This document shows, in pieces, positions 27,401 through 36,606 of a DNA stretch of 64,000 nt. The notes under the pieces are model-generated. The model was not told where the DNA came from, made no database searches, and worked only from the letters and a program-made list of their open reading frames with translations. Where the stretch lies: the NCBI RefSeq assembly GCF_003789055.1, contig NZ_ML119090.1:114128-178127 (forward strand). Direction: 5' to 3'. Position numbers and translations under genes: made by a program. This stretch comes from Histidinibacterium lentulum. Lineage in GTDB: Bacteria; Pseudomonadota; Alphaproteobacteria; Rhodobacterales; Rhodobacteraceae. Position 1 is the first letter of the stretch; each line of letters opens with the position of its first letter.

Positions 27401-27413
27401 GCGTCGCTGCCCG

Positions 27414-29063
27414 TTAGAGGCCCTGTCCATCCGGGACGGGGTCCGGTGCGGCCGAACTGAACGCGCCCACGAAGCGGTCGCGGAACCCGTCCATCGGCAG
27501 GGCCGGCATTTCCGCCGGCGGCACCACGCCCTCTGTCCAGCCCCAGCCGTCGAGGTGGCGCAGCACGTCTGGCGGACCCAGGATGTGCATCGGCACGTCG
27601 AAACTGTCACTGCCCGAGATGTGCGGCGCGGTCTGGTGGTCTCCGACGATCAGCAGCAGCGGATCGCCACCAGCCCGCTCGGCGGCATAGGAAAAGGCGA
27701 CCTCGAGCGCGTAGTCCACGGCTGCACGGTACTGCTCGCGCACGCGGTCGGGATCGGCCCAGACGACCTCGGGCGCATCGCCTTCCCCGTCCCACCTGAC
27801 GTAGATGCCCCCGTCGCCGATGCTGTCCCAGTCCAGCAGCTCGGGCACCGGCGTCCACGGGGCATGGGAGGACACCAGCGCGACCTGCGCGAAGAGCGGC
27901 GGGGCGGACGGATCGGCGCGCAGCAGCCGCTCCATCGCGTCGAGCGTGAACTGGTCCGGCATCGTGACCCAGTTGAAGGGCGGCCCCCGGTAGCCGAGGT
28001 CGCGGGAGGCGAGGACCTGCCTAAAGCCCATCCGTGGCCCCTCCGGCCAGTCGTAGGTGATCGCGGGCATGACTGCCGCCGTCCGGTAGCCGGCCTGCTG
28101 CGCAAGGTGGTAGAGCGACTTGCGCGGGCTGGCGAGATAGGCGCGGTAGCGCGTCTGGTCCGGGATCCAGAGGCCCGAGGCCAGCGTCGCATGGCTGAGC
28201 CAGCTTTGACCGCCGACCATGGGGGCGGTCAGCCAGCCCGAGCGTGCCGCCAGCCCTGCCCTCTCGAGCTCCGCTCCGGCGTCGCGCAGCGTCTCGATGT
28301 GCCGCGCGGCGTAGAACGGCACGTCGAAACTCGCGCGGCCATAGCTCTCGATGTAGAGGATGAGCACGTCGCGCCCGTCGAGCCGGTCGAAGAGGCCCGG
28401 AACCCCGGCGAGACGGTCGGACCGCGCCGCCCGCGAGAAGAGGCGCAGGTCTGCGAACGTCGCGCGGGCCATCTCGATCCGCTCCAGTCCGACCCGTGCC
28501 GTGAACGCCGCCGCCGGTATCCGGACCGGCAGATCCCAGGCGCGCCGGGCCGCCCCGATTTCCATGATCGCCACACCGCACGCCAGCACGGTGGCTGACC
28601 CCAGCGCGACGCGGACGCGGGTCCGCCCGCCCCATGGCTCGACCGAGGCCCAGACGCCGGTTGCCCACCAGAGCGCCCAAGTCACTGCAAGGACGAGCGC
28701 CACAGCCGCACCCGCCACGAGGATCGCGACGGTCATCCCCACGATCCCGGATCCGAGCCGCCAGGCCGCGGGCAGGAGATGAAGATCGACCACCGGATTG
28801 AAGCCGCGACCATAGGCGAGGAAGGTGGCGTAATCGGCAAGCTTCAGAACTGCTATGATCATCAGGATGGCCACCAGCATCCCGCGCCCGTAGACGGTCA
28901 CCCGAGCCCGGGCAGGCAGCGCCATGAGCGCGAGCAGGATAACCGGCAGTTCGAGCGGAAAAAGCGTCAGCGCGCCCCAGGTCATCGCCGCGGGATGGTT
29001 CGGCTGGATCAGGACAAGATACAGGATCGCAGCCGAGAGCAGGCAGCGCAGCACCGCCCTCAT
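27414..29063 (-). CDS. LtaS/OpgB-like sulfatase-fold membrane protein (putative phosphoglycerol transferase)
   Basis: This 549-residue protein has about five N-terminal membrane segments and then an extracytoplasmic alkaline-phosphatase/sulfatase-like domain. Metal and nucleophile regions are YIESYG (Glu239), GGQSWLSHATLASG (284-297) and VGDHQTAPHISG near the end. LtaS and OpgB, with this plan, transfer phosphoglycerol to polymers. The ATG overlaps the stop of the upstream CDP-alcohol phosphatidyltransferase gene by four bases, which ties it to phospholipid metabolism. The acceptor is unknown; the exopolysaccharide or OpgH-made periplasmic glucan are candidates. Confidence 0.8.
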   Translation of the reverse strand: MRAVLRCLLSAAILYLVLIQPNHPAAMTWGALTLFPLELPVILLALMALPARARVTVYGRGMLVAILMIIAVLKLADYATFLAYGRGFNPVVDLHLLPAAWRLGSGIVGMTVAILVAGAAVALVLAVTWALWWATGVWASVEPWGGRTRVRVALGSATVLACGVAIMEIGAARRAWDLPVRIPAAAFTARVGLERIEMARATFADLRLFSRAARSDRLAGVPGLFDRLDGRDVLILYIESYGRASFDVPFYAARHIETLRDAGAELERAGLAARSGWLTAPMVGGQSWLSHATLASGLWIPDQTRYRAYLASPRKSLYHLAQQAGYRTAAVMPAITYDWPEGPRMGFRQVLASRDLGYRGPPFNWVTMPDQFTLDAMERLLRADPSAPPLFAQVALVSSHAPWTPVPELLDWDSIGDGGIYVRWDGEGDAPEVVWADPDRVREQYRAAVDYALEVAFSYAAERAGGDPLLLIVGDHQTAPHISGSDSFDVPMHILGPPDVLRHLDGWGWTEGVVPPAEMPALPMDGFRDRFVGAFSSAAPDPVPDGQGL

Positions 29064-29842
29064 CGGGCCCGCGCCGCCCCCAGCCAGCGGATATCGACGA
29101 GGAAGGACCACGCAAGCAGCGCCGCCACCAGAACGGCGGCAAGTTCGCTCGCGCGCCCCGGCAGCGCCGGTGCCTGAAGGGCAAGTAGGGTGCCCAGTTG
29201 CAGGACGCAGACGATCTTGCGGCTGTGCCTTTCGGGCAGAGGTGCCGCGAGCCAGGGCCAGATGAAGGTCGCACCCCAGAAAAGATAGCGCGCGCCGCCG
29301 AGCAGCAGCACGGCCGGTCCGGCGGTGCCGCTCGCCCAGGCGAGGACAGCGAGAAGCAGCGCGACCGCGGAATCCGTCTCCATGTCGAACCGCGCTCCGA
29401 AGGCGGATTGCAGCCCTGCCCGGCGCGCGAGCCAGCCGTCGATGCCGTCCAGACAGAGGACCACGAGGCCGATGCCGAAGACCGTCCAGCCCAGACGCGG
29501 ATCGGCCAGGGCATCGGGCGCGGCCAGGGGCATTGCCAGCAGACAGGCGAGCGAGCCGCGCAGATGGGTGACCGCGTTGCAGGCTCCGAGACGGGCATGG
29601 CCGAAGGTCCGTCGTCCGCGCATCCACAGCATCGTCAGGACGCCGGCCGTCAGCGCGGAATTGAGCCAGATCGCGATCGGGAGGCCCGGAGCGATGGCCG
29701 GAAAGCTGGCACCGAGCATGATGCCGCCCCCGGTCACCAGCGCGAGGTGGATGAGCGCCACGCCCAGAAGCCCGGCAAGGGGGCCGGCGCGGTCCGGAGC
29801 GCATCGCGCCGCGGCGAGGGTCTGACGGAGGGAGTCTTCCAT
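29060..29842 (-). CDS. CDP-alcohol phosphatidyltransferase family protein
   Basis: The 260-residue integral membrane protein carries the complete family motif DGxxAR-x8-G-x3-D-x3-D (Asp135-Gly136, Ala139-Arg140, Gly149, Asp153, Asp157). Such enzymes exchange the CMP of CDP-linked lipids or alcohols for an alcohol. The sequence does not show which alcohol is used. It is translationally coupled to the sulfatase-fold gene. ATG 29842 or GTG 29851 may be the start. Confidence 0.85.
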   Translation of the reverse strand: MEDSLRQTLAAARCAPDRAGPLAGLLGVALIHLALVTGGGIMLGASFPAIAPGLPIAIWLNSALTAGVLTMLWMRGRRTFGHARLGACNAVTHLRGSLACLLAMPLAAPDALADPRLGWTVFGIGLVVLCLDGIDGWLARRAGLQSAFGARFDMETDSAVALLLAVLAWASGTAGPAVLLLGGARYLFWGATFIWPWLAAPLPERHSRKIVCVLQLGTLLALQAPALPGRASELAAVLVAALLAWSFLVDIRWLGAARAR

Positions 29843-29933
29843 CCCCGGCACTTATGGCCCCGGGCTGGAAGTCAAGTCGCCGTTGCACGACCCGGCCGGA
29901 GGACTAGCTCTCCTTCAGGCCATTGGGGGTGCG

Positions 29934-30485
29934 ATGATGGAGAGATCAGGAACCGGCTACAGGCGCACCGCGCGGGTCCTTCACTGGCTGGTCGCCATCG
30001 TGGTGATCGCCACGCTGCCCGTCGGGATGCTCATGCTCGAGGAGAGCGTCCCCCGCGAGACCCGCGACGCGCTCTTCATCTTTCACAAGAACGTGGGCGT
30101 GGTGATCCTGCTGCTGGTGCTGGCCCGCCTCGCCTATCGCGCCTGGCGACCGCCGCCGCCGATGCCCGACCATCTGCCCCGCTGGCAGGTCAGGATCGCC
30201 GGGGCGACCCATGCGGGGCTCTATGTCCTGCTTCTCGTCATGGCAGTCTCGGGCTACGTCCGGGTAGAGGCCGGGAACTTTCCCATCGAGCTGCTCGACG
30301 CCCTCGGCGTTCCGGCGCTCGTGCCCGTGAACGAGACACTGGAGACCACGGCCCAGGCGATCCACTTCTGGACTCGCTTCCTGCTCGTGCCGCTCATCGT
30401 TCTGCATGTGGGCGCCGCTCTGCATCACCGGTTCGTGCTTCGGGACGGCGTGTTCGCCCGGATGTGGCCGCCGCTCGGGCGTTAG
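29934..30485 (+). CDS. Cytochrome b561 family protein
   Basis: This 183-residue four-helix membrane protein is of the CybB type, a quinol-oxidising di-haem b cytochrome. Likely haem ligands are His17 (RVLHWLVA), His51 (FIFHKNVG), His93 (THAGLY) and His144 or His158 (IHFW, LHVGAALHH). Its last codon overlaps the stop of the convergent EEP gene by two bases. No partner gene is apparent. Confidence 0.92.
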   Translation: MMERSGTGYRRTARVLHWLVAIVVIATLPVGMLMLEESVPRETRDALFIFHKNVGVVILLLVLARLAYRAWRPPPPMPDHLPRWQVRIAGATHAGLYVLLLVMAVSGYVRVEAGNFPIELLDALGVPALVPVNETLETTAQAIHFWTRFLLVPLIVLHVGAALHHRFVLRDGVFARMWPPLGR

Positions 30486-31216
30486 CCCTCCGCTCGCACC
30501 CGCGCCCTGACGGGCCGGTGGTCCGAAGCGGCCCGGATGCCGGGACCGTCGAGCACCTCGAGGTCTTCGACGCAGCCCGGCGCGCTCAGCACGCGGTCGA
30601 GGGGCAGCAGCGGACGGGTTGCCGGAAAGCTCGGCCGCGCCGGCCCCTCGAGCGGCAGCAGTGTCAGGCCCGGACGGAAGGCCAGCCCGCCCCACGGCCG
30701 CCACTCGTTGAGATCGCCCAGAAGGATCGTCTGCATCCGGGGTCTGCGCATCAGGTACTGGCCGATGGTGCGCATCTGGACGAGGCGGAGAGGCTGGCCC
30801 AGGGACAGATGGGTCGTCACGACCCGCACCGTCCGGCCCTTCAGCCCGATCTCGAGCGAGACCGCGCCGCGATGGCACCGGCCCGGAAGGTCGATGAGAT
30901 CGCCGTGACGGATCGTGGCGGCGGTCGGCAGAAAGAGGATCGCGCCAAGAAAGCCGTGGCTCTCCACGCTCCACCTCAGCGCGGGGTCGCCATGGGCCCA
31001 GCCGAGCCCGGTGGCGGCCTCGACGCCGGCGATGTCGAGAATGCCCCGGTGCGGACGGGGTTCCTCGTCGGCCTCCTGCAGGGCCAGGATGTCGGCGGTT
31101 CCGGGCGGGCAGACCTCCTCTCCGAGGACCGCCAGCACGCGTTCCGGGTCCACGCGCCCGTCCTTGCCGCGCGCGCGGTGGATGTTCCAGGACACTGCCG
31201 TCAGGCCTTCGGTCAC
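30482..31216 (-). CDS. Endonuclease/exonuclease/phosphatase (EEP) family protein
   Basis: The 244-residue product has the EEP catalytic set: Asn11 (SWNIHRA), Glu48 (LQEAD), the THLSLG loop, GDLNEW and the closing SDHRPV. Members hydrolyse phosphodiesters or phosphomonoesters in nucleic acids, lipids or inositides. The GTG start overlaps the TGA of the upstream permease (GTGA), so it is translated with the sugar ABC operon. Its substrate may be a phosphorylated compound linked to that importer. Confidence 0.88.
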   Translation of the reverse strand: MTEGLTAVSWNIHRARGKDGRVDPERVLAVLGEEVCPPGTADILALQEADEEPRPHRGILDIAGVEAATGLGWAHGDPALRWSVESHGFLGAILFLPTAATIRHGDLIDLPGRCHRGAVSLEIGLKGRTVRVVTTHLSLGQPLRLVQMRTIGQYLMRRPRMQTILLGDLNEWRPWGGLAFRPGLTLLPLEGPARPSFPATRPLLPLDRVLSAPGCVEDLEVLDGPGIRAASDHRPVRARVRAEG

Positions 31217-32043
31217 CCGCGCACCGCCCCTCCGCTGACCGCGCGGACAATGAGCCGCTGCACCGCCACGAACAGCGCCAGCGCCGGCAGGATCGCGACA
31301 AGGCAGGCAGCCGCCAGAAGCTGCGTCGTCGAGGCGCTGGTCGAGCCCGCGAAATTGAAGATGGCCACGGAGATCGGCACCTTGCCGGTGTCCGTCAGCA
31401 GGATGAAGGGCACGAGGAACTGCGACCAGCCCATCATCGTGTTGAGGATGAAGGCCGCCGCCACCCCCGGCCCGGCGAGCGGCAGGGTGATCCGGACAAG
31501 CGTCTCGGCACGGCCGCATCCGTCGATCTCGGCCGCCTCTTCCAGGGAGCGCGGTACACGGTCGAAGCTCGACTTGAGCACCCAGACGGACAGCGGCACG
31601 CCCAGCGCGACATAGACGCCGATCACGCCCAGATGGGTGTCGAGCATCCCCAGCGCGTCCATGTAGCGATAGAGCGGGATCAGCACGACGAGCGGCGACA
31701 CCATCTGCACCAGCAGCACCGCCACCATGAGACCCGTCCGCCCCCGGAACGAGAAGCGGCTGAACGCATAGGCCGCCGGGATCGCCGCGGCGACCGCCCC
31801 TGCCCCGCCCAGGGCGCAGATCTTCAGGGAGTTCCAAAGATGCAGCCCGAAGGACCGGTCGGTCAGCACGAGGCGGAAGTTCTCGAGCGTCGGGTCCTCC
31901 GGCAGGTAGCGGGCGGCGCCCAGATAGACCTCCTGCGGGGTGCGCACGGACAGCGACAGGAGCCAGGAGAGCGGGACGAGGAACAGCGCCGCGATCAGCA
32001 GCGCGACGAGGTAGGTGGCCCGGTCGGCGGCGCGCGGGCTCAT
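31213..32043 (-). CDS. Carbohydrate ABC transporter permease, MalG type
   Basis: The 276-residue permease has six predicted membrane segments and the cytoplasmic EAA loop EEAAEIDGCGRAETLVRITLP that contacts the ATPase. It overlaps the preceding permease gene by four bases. With the neighbouring permease, binding protein and ATPase it forms a complete CUT1-type sugar importer. The substrate cannot be identified from the sequence. Confidence 0.93.
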   Translation of the reverse strand: MSPRAADRATYLVALLIAALFLVPLSWLLSLSVRTPQEVYLGAARYLPEDPTLENFRLVLTDRSFGLHLWNSLKICALGGAGAVAAAIPAAYAFSRFSFRGRTGLMVAVLLVQMVSPLVVLIPLYRYMDALGMLDTHLGVIGVYVALGVPLSVWVLKSSFDRVPRSLEEAAEIDGCGRAETLVRITLPLAGPGVAAAFILNTMMGWSQFLVPFILLTDTGKVPISVAIFNFAGSTSASTTQLLAAACLVAILPALALFVAVQRLIVRAVSGGAVRG

Positions 32044-32906
32044 GTCCGCCCCCGGCCCAGCAGGGCGATGTAGACCAGCGTCAGCGCGGTGCTGATCGCC
32101 ACCAGCACGAGCGCGAGCGCGCTGCCGCCGCCGAGGTCGTAGTTGTAGAAGACCCTGTTGAATATATGGAGCGACAGCACCTCCGTCGCGCGCCCCGGTC
32201 CGCCGCCCGTGAGTGCCAGGATGCTGTCGAAGGTGTTCAGCGTCTGGATCGTCACCAGCACGGTGTTCACGAGGATCGCTCCCTTCAGCTGCGGCAGGGT
32301 GATGTAGACGAACCGCGCGAAGGGCCGCGCCCCGTCCACCTCCGCCGCCTCGTAGAGGCGCGGGTCGATGGCCCGGCGTGCAGCGTAGAAGACGACCATG
32401 GAAAAGGCCGTGCCCTGCCAGACATTCGCCAGCACCGCAGAGACCATGGCCATCTCCGGGTCCGAGAGCCACGCCACGCGCGGCAAACCGATCAGCGCGA
32501 GGGTGGAGTTGATCGCGCCGAAGGGTGCCTCGGAAAACAGCGTCTGCCAGATGATCCCGTTGGCCACCCCCGGCACGACCCAGGCGGCGAGGACGATGGT
32601 GCGGAGCGCCGTCATCCCCGGAAGCCCGCGCCGGTCGCCCCGCGCCACGAGAAGCGCCACGAGAAGCCCGGCCAGTTGCAGCCCCACCACGCTGGCCACG
32701 GTGAACACGACCGTGTTGCGCAGGACGACGCCGAGATCGCGCGCCTCCAGCATGGCCGCATAGCCGGAAAGCCCGTAGCTCTCCGCCGGCCGCAGGAGCG
32801 TGGCGTCGCTGAAGCTCAGCCGCACCACGTCCGCGACGGGAATGACGTAGACCGTCCCGAGAACCAGCGCGATCGGCAGCAGCCAGAGAAGCGGCCGCGC
32901 CGCCAC
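32040..32906 (-). CDS. Carbohydrate ABC transporter permease, MalF type
   Basis: This 288-residue membrane protein is the MalF/UgpA-type partner, with an EAA loop YEAAEVDGARPFARFVYITLP and six membrane segments. The start is GTG at 32906, a few bases after the binding-protein gene. It is coupled to the MalG-type gene through an ATGA overlap. Confidence 0.92.
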   Translation of the reverse strand: MAARPLLWLLPIALVLGTVYVIPVADVVRLSFSDATLLRPAESYGLSGYAAMLEARDLGVVLRNTVVFTVASVVGLQLAGLLVALLVARGDRRGLPGMTALRTIVLAAWVVPGVANGIIWQTLFSEAPFGAINSTLALIGLPRVAWLSDPEMAMVSAVLANVWQGTAFSMVVFYAARRAIDPRLYEAAEVDGARPFARFVYITLPQLKGAILVNTVLVTIQTLNTFDSILALTGGGPGRATEVLSLHIFNRVFYNYDLGGGSALALVLVAISTALTLVYIALLGRGRT

Positions 32907-32914
32907 GCCGGGCC

Positions 32915-34207
32915 TCAGAGCCGCTCGTAAGCTGCGAGCGAGGCCTCGAAGGCCGCATCGAGCGCCGCCTCAGGCTCGGCGGCGCCGGACAGGACGTCGC
33001 CCATCAGGATCTGGATCTGGTTCGAGATCTCCGGGTAGATCGCCGCCCCGGGGCGCGGACGCCCGTTGACCAGCGCCTCTGCGAAGAGATCGAACTGCGG
33101 GCCCTCGAAGGCGTCATAGGTCTCGTACTGCGCCGCCGAGGTGGGCAGCAGGCCCTGCACCGCATTGCCCGCGCCGGAATAGATCTCCTTCACCATCTCC
33201 GCGCAGAGCTGCACCTTCTCGGGATCGTCGCTGAGCGCGGCGATGGTCCAGCCGCCGGTGCCCGTCGCCCGGTCCTCTGCGGTCGGCCCCGGAAGCTCGG
33301 AGACCGCCCAGTCGGCGAAACGCTCCTCGGACAGGGTGCCCGCGAGCTGGCCGTACTGCCAGTTGCCGCCCACGAACATCGCCGCGGTCCCCGCCGCGGC
33401 CGCGGCGTTGAACTCGTCATAGTTGTTGATCGTGGTCACGCGGCCCGGCGCGGCGCCGCTCTCGACGAGGGACCGGTAGTAGCCCAGCGCTTCGAGGAAG
33501 GCCTCCCGGTTCTCGCCCTCCCCGAAGACCGGACGCCCGTCCTCGTCCACGAGTTCACCGCCTGCGGCCCAGAAGTTGCCGAGCCAGTCGAAGGTCGTCC
33601 CCTCCCAGCGGGCGCCGTTGAAGAGGATGCCCTCGAGCCCCGCCTCGCTGGCGGCAACCGCCGCCGCCTCGAGTTCGTCCCAGGTCTGCGGCGCCTCGGG
33701 CACCACCGCCGTGTCGCGGTAGAGGACGCGCAGGTCCGTGAACCACCACCAGGCCACCAAGTTGCCGTCCGCGTCGGTCACCGCCTCCCGCACGAAGGGA
33801 AAGAGATCGGCGATCTCTTCCTCGGCCCAATGGTCGTTCATCGGCGCCAGCACCCCCGCCGCCTTGAAGGTGGCGAGCTGCGAGCTGTCGATCATCGCGC
33901 AGTCCGGCCCGCGCCCGGCGCGCGCCTGTTCCAGCATCCGCGCCTGTTCCTCGCCGATGTTGTCGGTGGCGAGCTGCGTGTCGATCCGCCAGTCGGGACG
34001 CGCTTCGATGAACTCCGTGAAGAGCGCCTCGAAGGCCGCCCGCATCTCGAGGTCCGAGGAATAGAGGTCGTAGGCCGTGAGCCGGAAGGACATCGCGTTG
34101 GGCGCATCGGGAAGGCCCACGCGGTCGCGCGTGATCAGGTCCTGCGCCGCAAGCGGTGCGGCGGTGAGGGCGATCGCGGCGACGGAGGTGGAAAGGCGAA
34201 GGGTCAT
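32915..34207 (-). CDS. Extracellular sugar-binding protein of the ABC importer
   Basis: The 430-residue periplasmic protein has a signal peptide with cleavage likely after Ala21 (PLAA-Q). It belongs to the solute-binding family 1 (maltose/trehalose type), with SFRLTAYDLYSSDLEMR at the start of the mature domain, MFVGGNWQYG and GGWTIAALSD later. It is the first of the transporter genes after the ATPase gene in the operon. Many aromatic residues in WWWFTDL and WEGTTFDWLGNFW would suit a carbohydrate site. Confidence 0.9.
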   Translation of the reverse strand: MTLRLSTSVAAIALTAAPLAAQDLITRDRVGLPDAPNAMSFRLTAYDLYSSDLEMRAAFEALFTEFIEARPDWRIDTQLATDNIGEEQARMLEQARAGRGPDCAMIDSSQLATFKAAGVLAPMNDHWAEEEIADLFPFVREAVTDADGNLVAWWWFTDLRVLYRDTAVVPEAPQTWDELEAAAVAASEAGLEGILFNGARWEGTTFDWLGNFWAAGGELVDEDGRPVFGEGENREAFLEALGYYRSLVESGAAPGRVTTINNYDEFNAAAAAGTAAMFVGGNWQYGQLAGTLSEERFADWAVSELPGPTAEDRATGTGGWTIAALSDDPEKVQLCAEMVKEIYSGAGNAVQGLLPTSAAQYETYDAFEGPQFDLFAEALVNGRPRPGAAIYPEISNQIQILMGDVLSGAAEPEAALDAAFEASLAAYERL

Positions 34208-34233
34208 GGCGTCGGTCCTTTTTCGGCAGTCGG

Positions 34234-35394
34234 TCAGGAGGGTGAACCTAGCGGCGCTGACCGGTTTTCAAATGCACCCGAGCGAAGCGCCGTTCCCGTC
34301 CCGGGGTCGAAGAGGTGCAGATCGGCGGCATGCGCCGTCAGCGCGGCCCTGAGACCGGGCGCCAGCCTTGCCCGCGCATCGTGCCGGACCCAGACCTCGC
34401 CCAGGCCCTCGGCCGTCCAGAGCGCCAGGGTTTCGGCGCCGAGGGGTTCCAGAAGGTCGAGACGCGCGGGCATCGCACCCTGTGCGCCGGGATCGGCGAG
34501 GCGCAGCGCCTCGGGGCGCAGGCCCGCCATGACGGGCCCGTCGGGAAGCCCAGCCGGGACATCCGGCAGGATTCGCCGTCCCTCGGCGTGCAGAGCGCCC
34601 GCCTCGAGGCGCGCCGGAAACAGGTTCATCGGCGGGGAGCCCACGAAGCCCGCCACGAAAAGCGACGCGGGCCGGTCGTAGACCTCCATCGGCGTGCCGA
34701 CCTGCTCCACCCTGCCCGCATTCATCACCACGACGCGGTCGGCCATGGTCATCGCCTCGGTCTGGTCGTGGGTGACGTAGAGCGTCGTCGTGGGAAACCG
34801 GGCGTGCAGCCGCTTCACCTCGGTCCGCATGGAGATCCGCAGCCGCGCGTCGAGGTTCGAGAGCGGCTCGTCGAAGAGAAAGAGCCGGGGCCGCCTGACA
34901 ATGGCGCGGCCCATGGCGACGCGCTGACGCTGGCCGCCCGAGAGCTCGCCCGGTCGGCGGTCAAGGAGGTCGTCGAGCTCGAGGATCCGCGCCGCCTCGG
35001 CCACTGCGCGCCGGGTCTCCTCGCGGCTCGCCCCCCGCCGGCGCAGCCCGAACCCCATGTTCCGGGCGACGCTCATGTGCGGGTAGAGCGCATAGTCCTG
35101 AAAGACCATCGCCACATCCCGGTCCGCGGCGCCGAGCGCGGTCACGTCACGGCCGTCGATGCGGATGCGTCCTTCCGTCGGCGCCTCGAGCCCGGCGACC
35201 ATGCGCAGGGTGGTGGACTTGCCGCAGCCGGACGGCCCGACCAGCACCACGAACTCGCCCGGCAGCGCCTCGAGGTCCAGCGCGGAGACCGCGACAGAGC
35301 CGCCGTCGAAGCGCTTGGCGATCCCCTCGAGGTTCAGACGGGCGCCCTCGGCCGCGCCGGCCCGGCGCAGCTCCTCGGCGGTCGTCTTGTCCAT
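34234..35394 (-). CDS. ABC transporter ATP-binding protein, UgpC/MalK type
   Basis: The 386-residue ATPase has Walker A GPSGCGKST (53-61), the Q-loop VFQDYALYPHMSV, the signature LSGGQRQRVAMGRA, Walker B LFLFDEPLSNLD and a C-terminal regulatory TOBE/OB region, as in MalK. ATG 35394 gives a normal-length N-terminus; the longer frame to 35484 is not needed. It heads the five-gene operon that runs through the binding protein and both permeases to the EEP gene. Confidence 0.92.
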   Translation of the reverse strand: MDKTTAEELRRAGAAEGARLNLEGIAKRFDGGSVAVSALDLEALPGEFVVLVGPSGCGKSTTLRMVAGLEAPTEGRIRIDGRDVTALGAADRDVAMVFQDYALYPHMSVARNMGFGLRRRGASREETRRAVAEAARILELDDLLDRRPGELSGGQRQRVAMGRAIVRRPRLFLFDEPLSNLDARLRISMRTEVKRLHARFPTTTLYVTHDQTEAMTMADRVVVMNAGRVEQVGTPMEVYDRPASLFVAGFVGSPPMNLFPARLEAGALHAEGRRILPDVPAGLPDGPVMAGLRPEALRLADPGAQGAMPARLDLLEPLGAETLALWTAEGLGEVWVRHDARARLAPGLRAALTAHAADLHLFDPGTGTALRSGAFENRSAPLGSPS

Positions 35395-35523
35395 CCTCTT
35401 CGGTCTCCCCGCCTCGGCTTGAGTGCGGAAGTAGCCTTCCCGCCCGAAGGTTCCACCCCGGCGGACCGGCGCCGCCGCAGCCACCGCCCTTGCCCCGGCG
35501 CCTGACCGGGCGATATCTCTTCG

Positions 35524-36606
35524 ATGCCCAAGACTTCAGACGCCCCTGCGGCCCGTTCCGGTCGCGGCCTTCTGCGGATCGCCGTGCCCCTGGGCATCGT
35601 CATCCTGCTCTGGCAGATCGTCGACCTGGAGGAGGTTGGATCGCTTCTCGGGCAGGTCGATCCGTGGGCCGTCTCCCTCGCGCTCGTTCTGGTCCTTGTG
35701 CAGAATGCGGTCTCCGCGCTCCGCTGGCGCCTGACGGCCGCACGGCTGGGACTCCGCATCGGACGGGGCCGGGCTCTGTCGGAGTACTTCCTGTCGCAGC
35801 TTCTCAACATGACCCTGCCCGCCGGCGTTCTGGGCGACGCGGGCCGCGCGCTGCGCAGTCGGGCCGAGGCCGGGCTGGTGCCGGCGGGACAGGCGGTGGT
35901 GATCGACAGGCTGACGGGCCAGGTGGCGCTTTTCTCGGTCCTCGGCGCGGGGCTTGTCCTCAGCGCCGCGGGTCCGGGTGTCGACTGGCCCGACTGGGTC
36001 GTGACCGTGGTCCTGTGGTTTCTCGGCGCCGGGGCGGCGCTCGCGGCGGCGCTCTGGATTGGCGGACAGGCGCGGGGGCGCATCGGACAGCTGTCCCACG
36101 ACAGCCGGGCCGCGGTCGGCCGGGCCGTGCTCGCCGCCGATGTCTGGCCCTGGCAGGCGGCACTGAGCCTCGTGATCGTGGGCTGCAACCTCGGGGCCTT
36201 CGCCCTCTGCGCCGCGGCCACGGGGACGGTGCTGCCCTTCGTCGCGGTGATTTCTGTGGTGCCGCTGATCCTCGTGACCATGATCCTGCCGGTGTCCGTC
36301 GGCGGGTGGGGCGTGCGCGAGGGGGCGGCCGCGGCCCTCTGGCCCACGCTGGGCGCGGCGGCTGAGGCGGGGATCGCCGCCTCGGTCGTCTTCGGTTTCG
36401 TGATCCTCGCGGCCTCGCTGCCGGGGCTCGGCGCCCTTCTGTGGCCCGCTCAGGCCCCGCCGCGAGAGAGCGCCCCGGCAAAGGCGTCCCGCCGGCGCGC
36501 CACCTCGGGCAAGGGGCCTGACGATACGCCCCGCGGAGGCCGCGACGACCACCAGACGATGAGCGGCGCGAAGACCATCGGCAGAAAGACCGGGACGACG
36601 AAATAG
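35524..36606 (+). CDS. UPF0104 / lysylphosphatidylglycerol synthase TM-region protein
   Basis: This 360-residue protein has about seven to eight membrane segments with NMTLPAGVLGDAGRALRSR and MILPVSVGGWGVREGA, motifs of the UPF0104 (AglD/MprF membrane-domain-like) family. Members are implicated in lipid or glycolipid flipping. It lacks the MprF synthase domain. Its basic C-terminal tail overlaps the 3' end of the convergent OpgH-like gene by about 157 bases. Confidence 0.82.
   Translation: MPKTSDAPAARSGRGLLRIAVPLGIVILLWQIVDLEEVGSLLGQVDPWAVSLALVLVLVQNAVSALRWRLTAARLGLRIGRGRALSEYFLSQLLNMTLPAGVLGDAGRALRSRAEAGLVPAGQAVVIDRLTGQVALFSVLGAGLVLSAAGPGVDWPDWVVTVVLWFLGAGAALAAALWIGGQARGRIGQLSHDSRAAVGRAVLAADVWPWQAALSLVIVGCNLGAFALCAAATGTVLPFVAVISVVPLILVTMILPVSVGGWGVREGAAAALWPTLGAAAEAGIAASVVFGFVILAASLPGLGALLWPAQAPPRESAPAKASRRRATSGKGPDDTPRGGRDDHQTMSGAKTIGRKTGTTK

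Noticed and set aside
29198..31615. An 805-codon plus-strand frame
   Set aside because: It crosses genes on both strands with clear domains and has no domain of its own.
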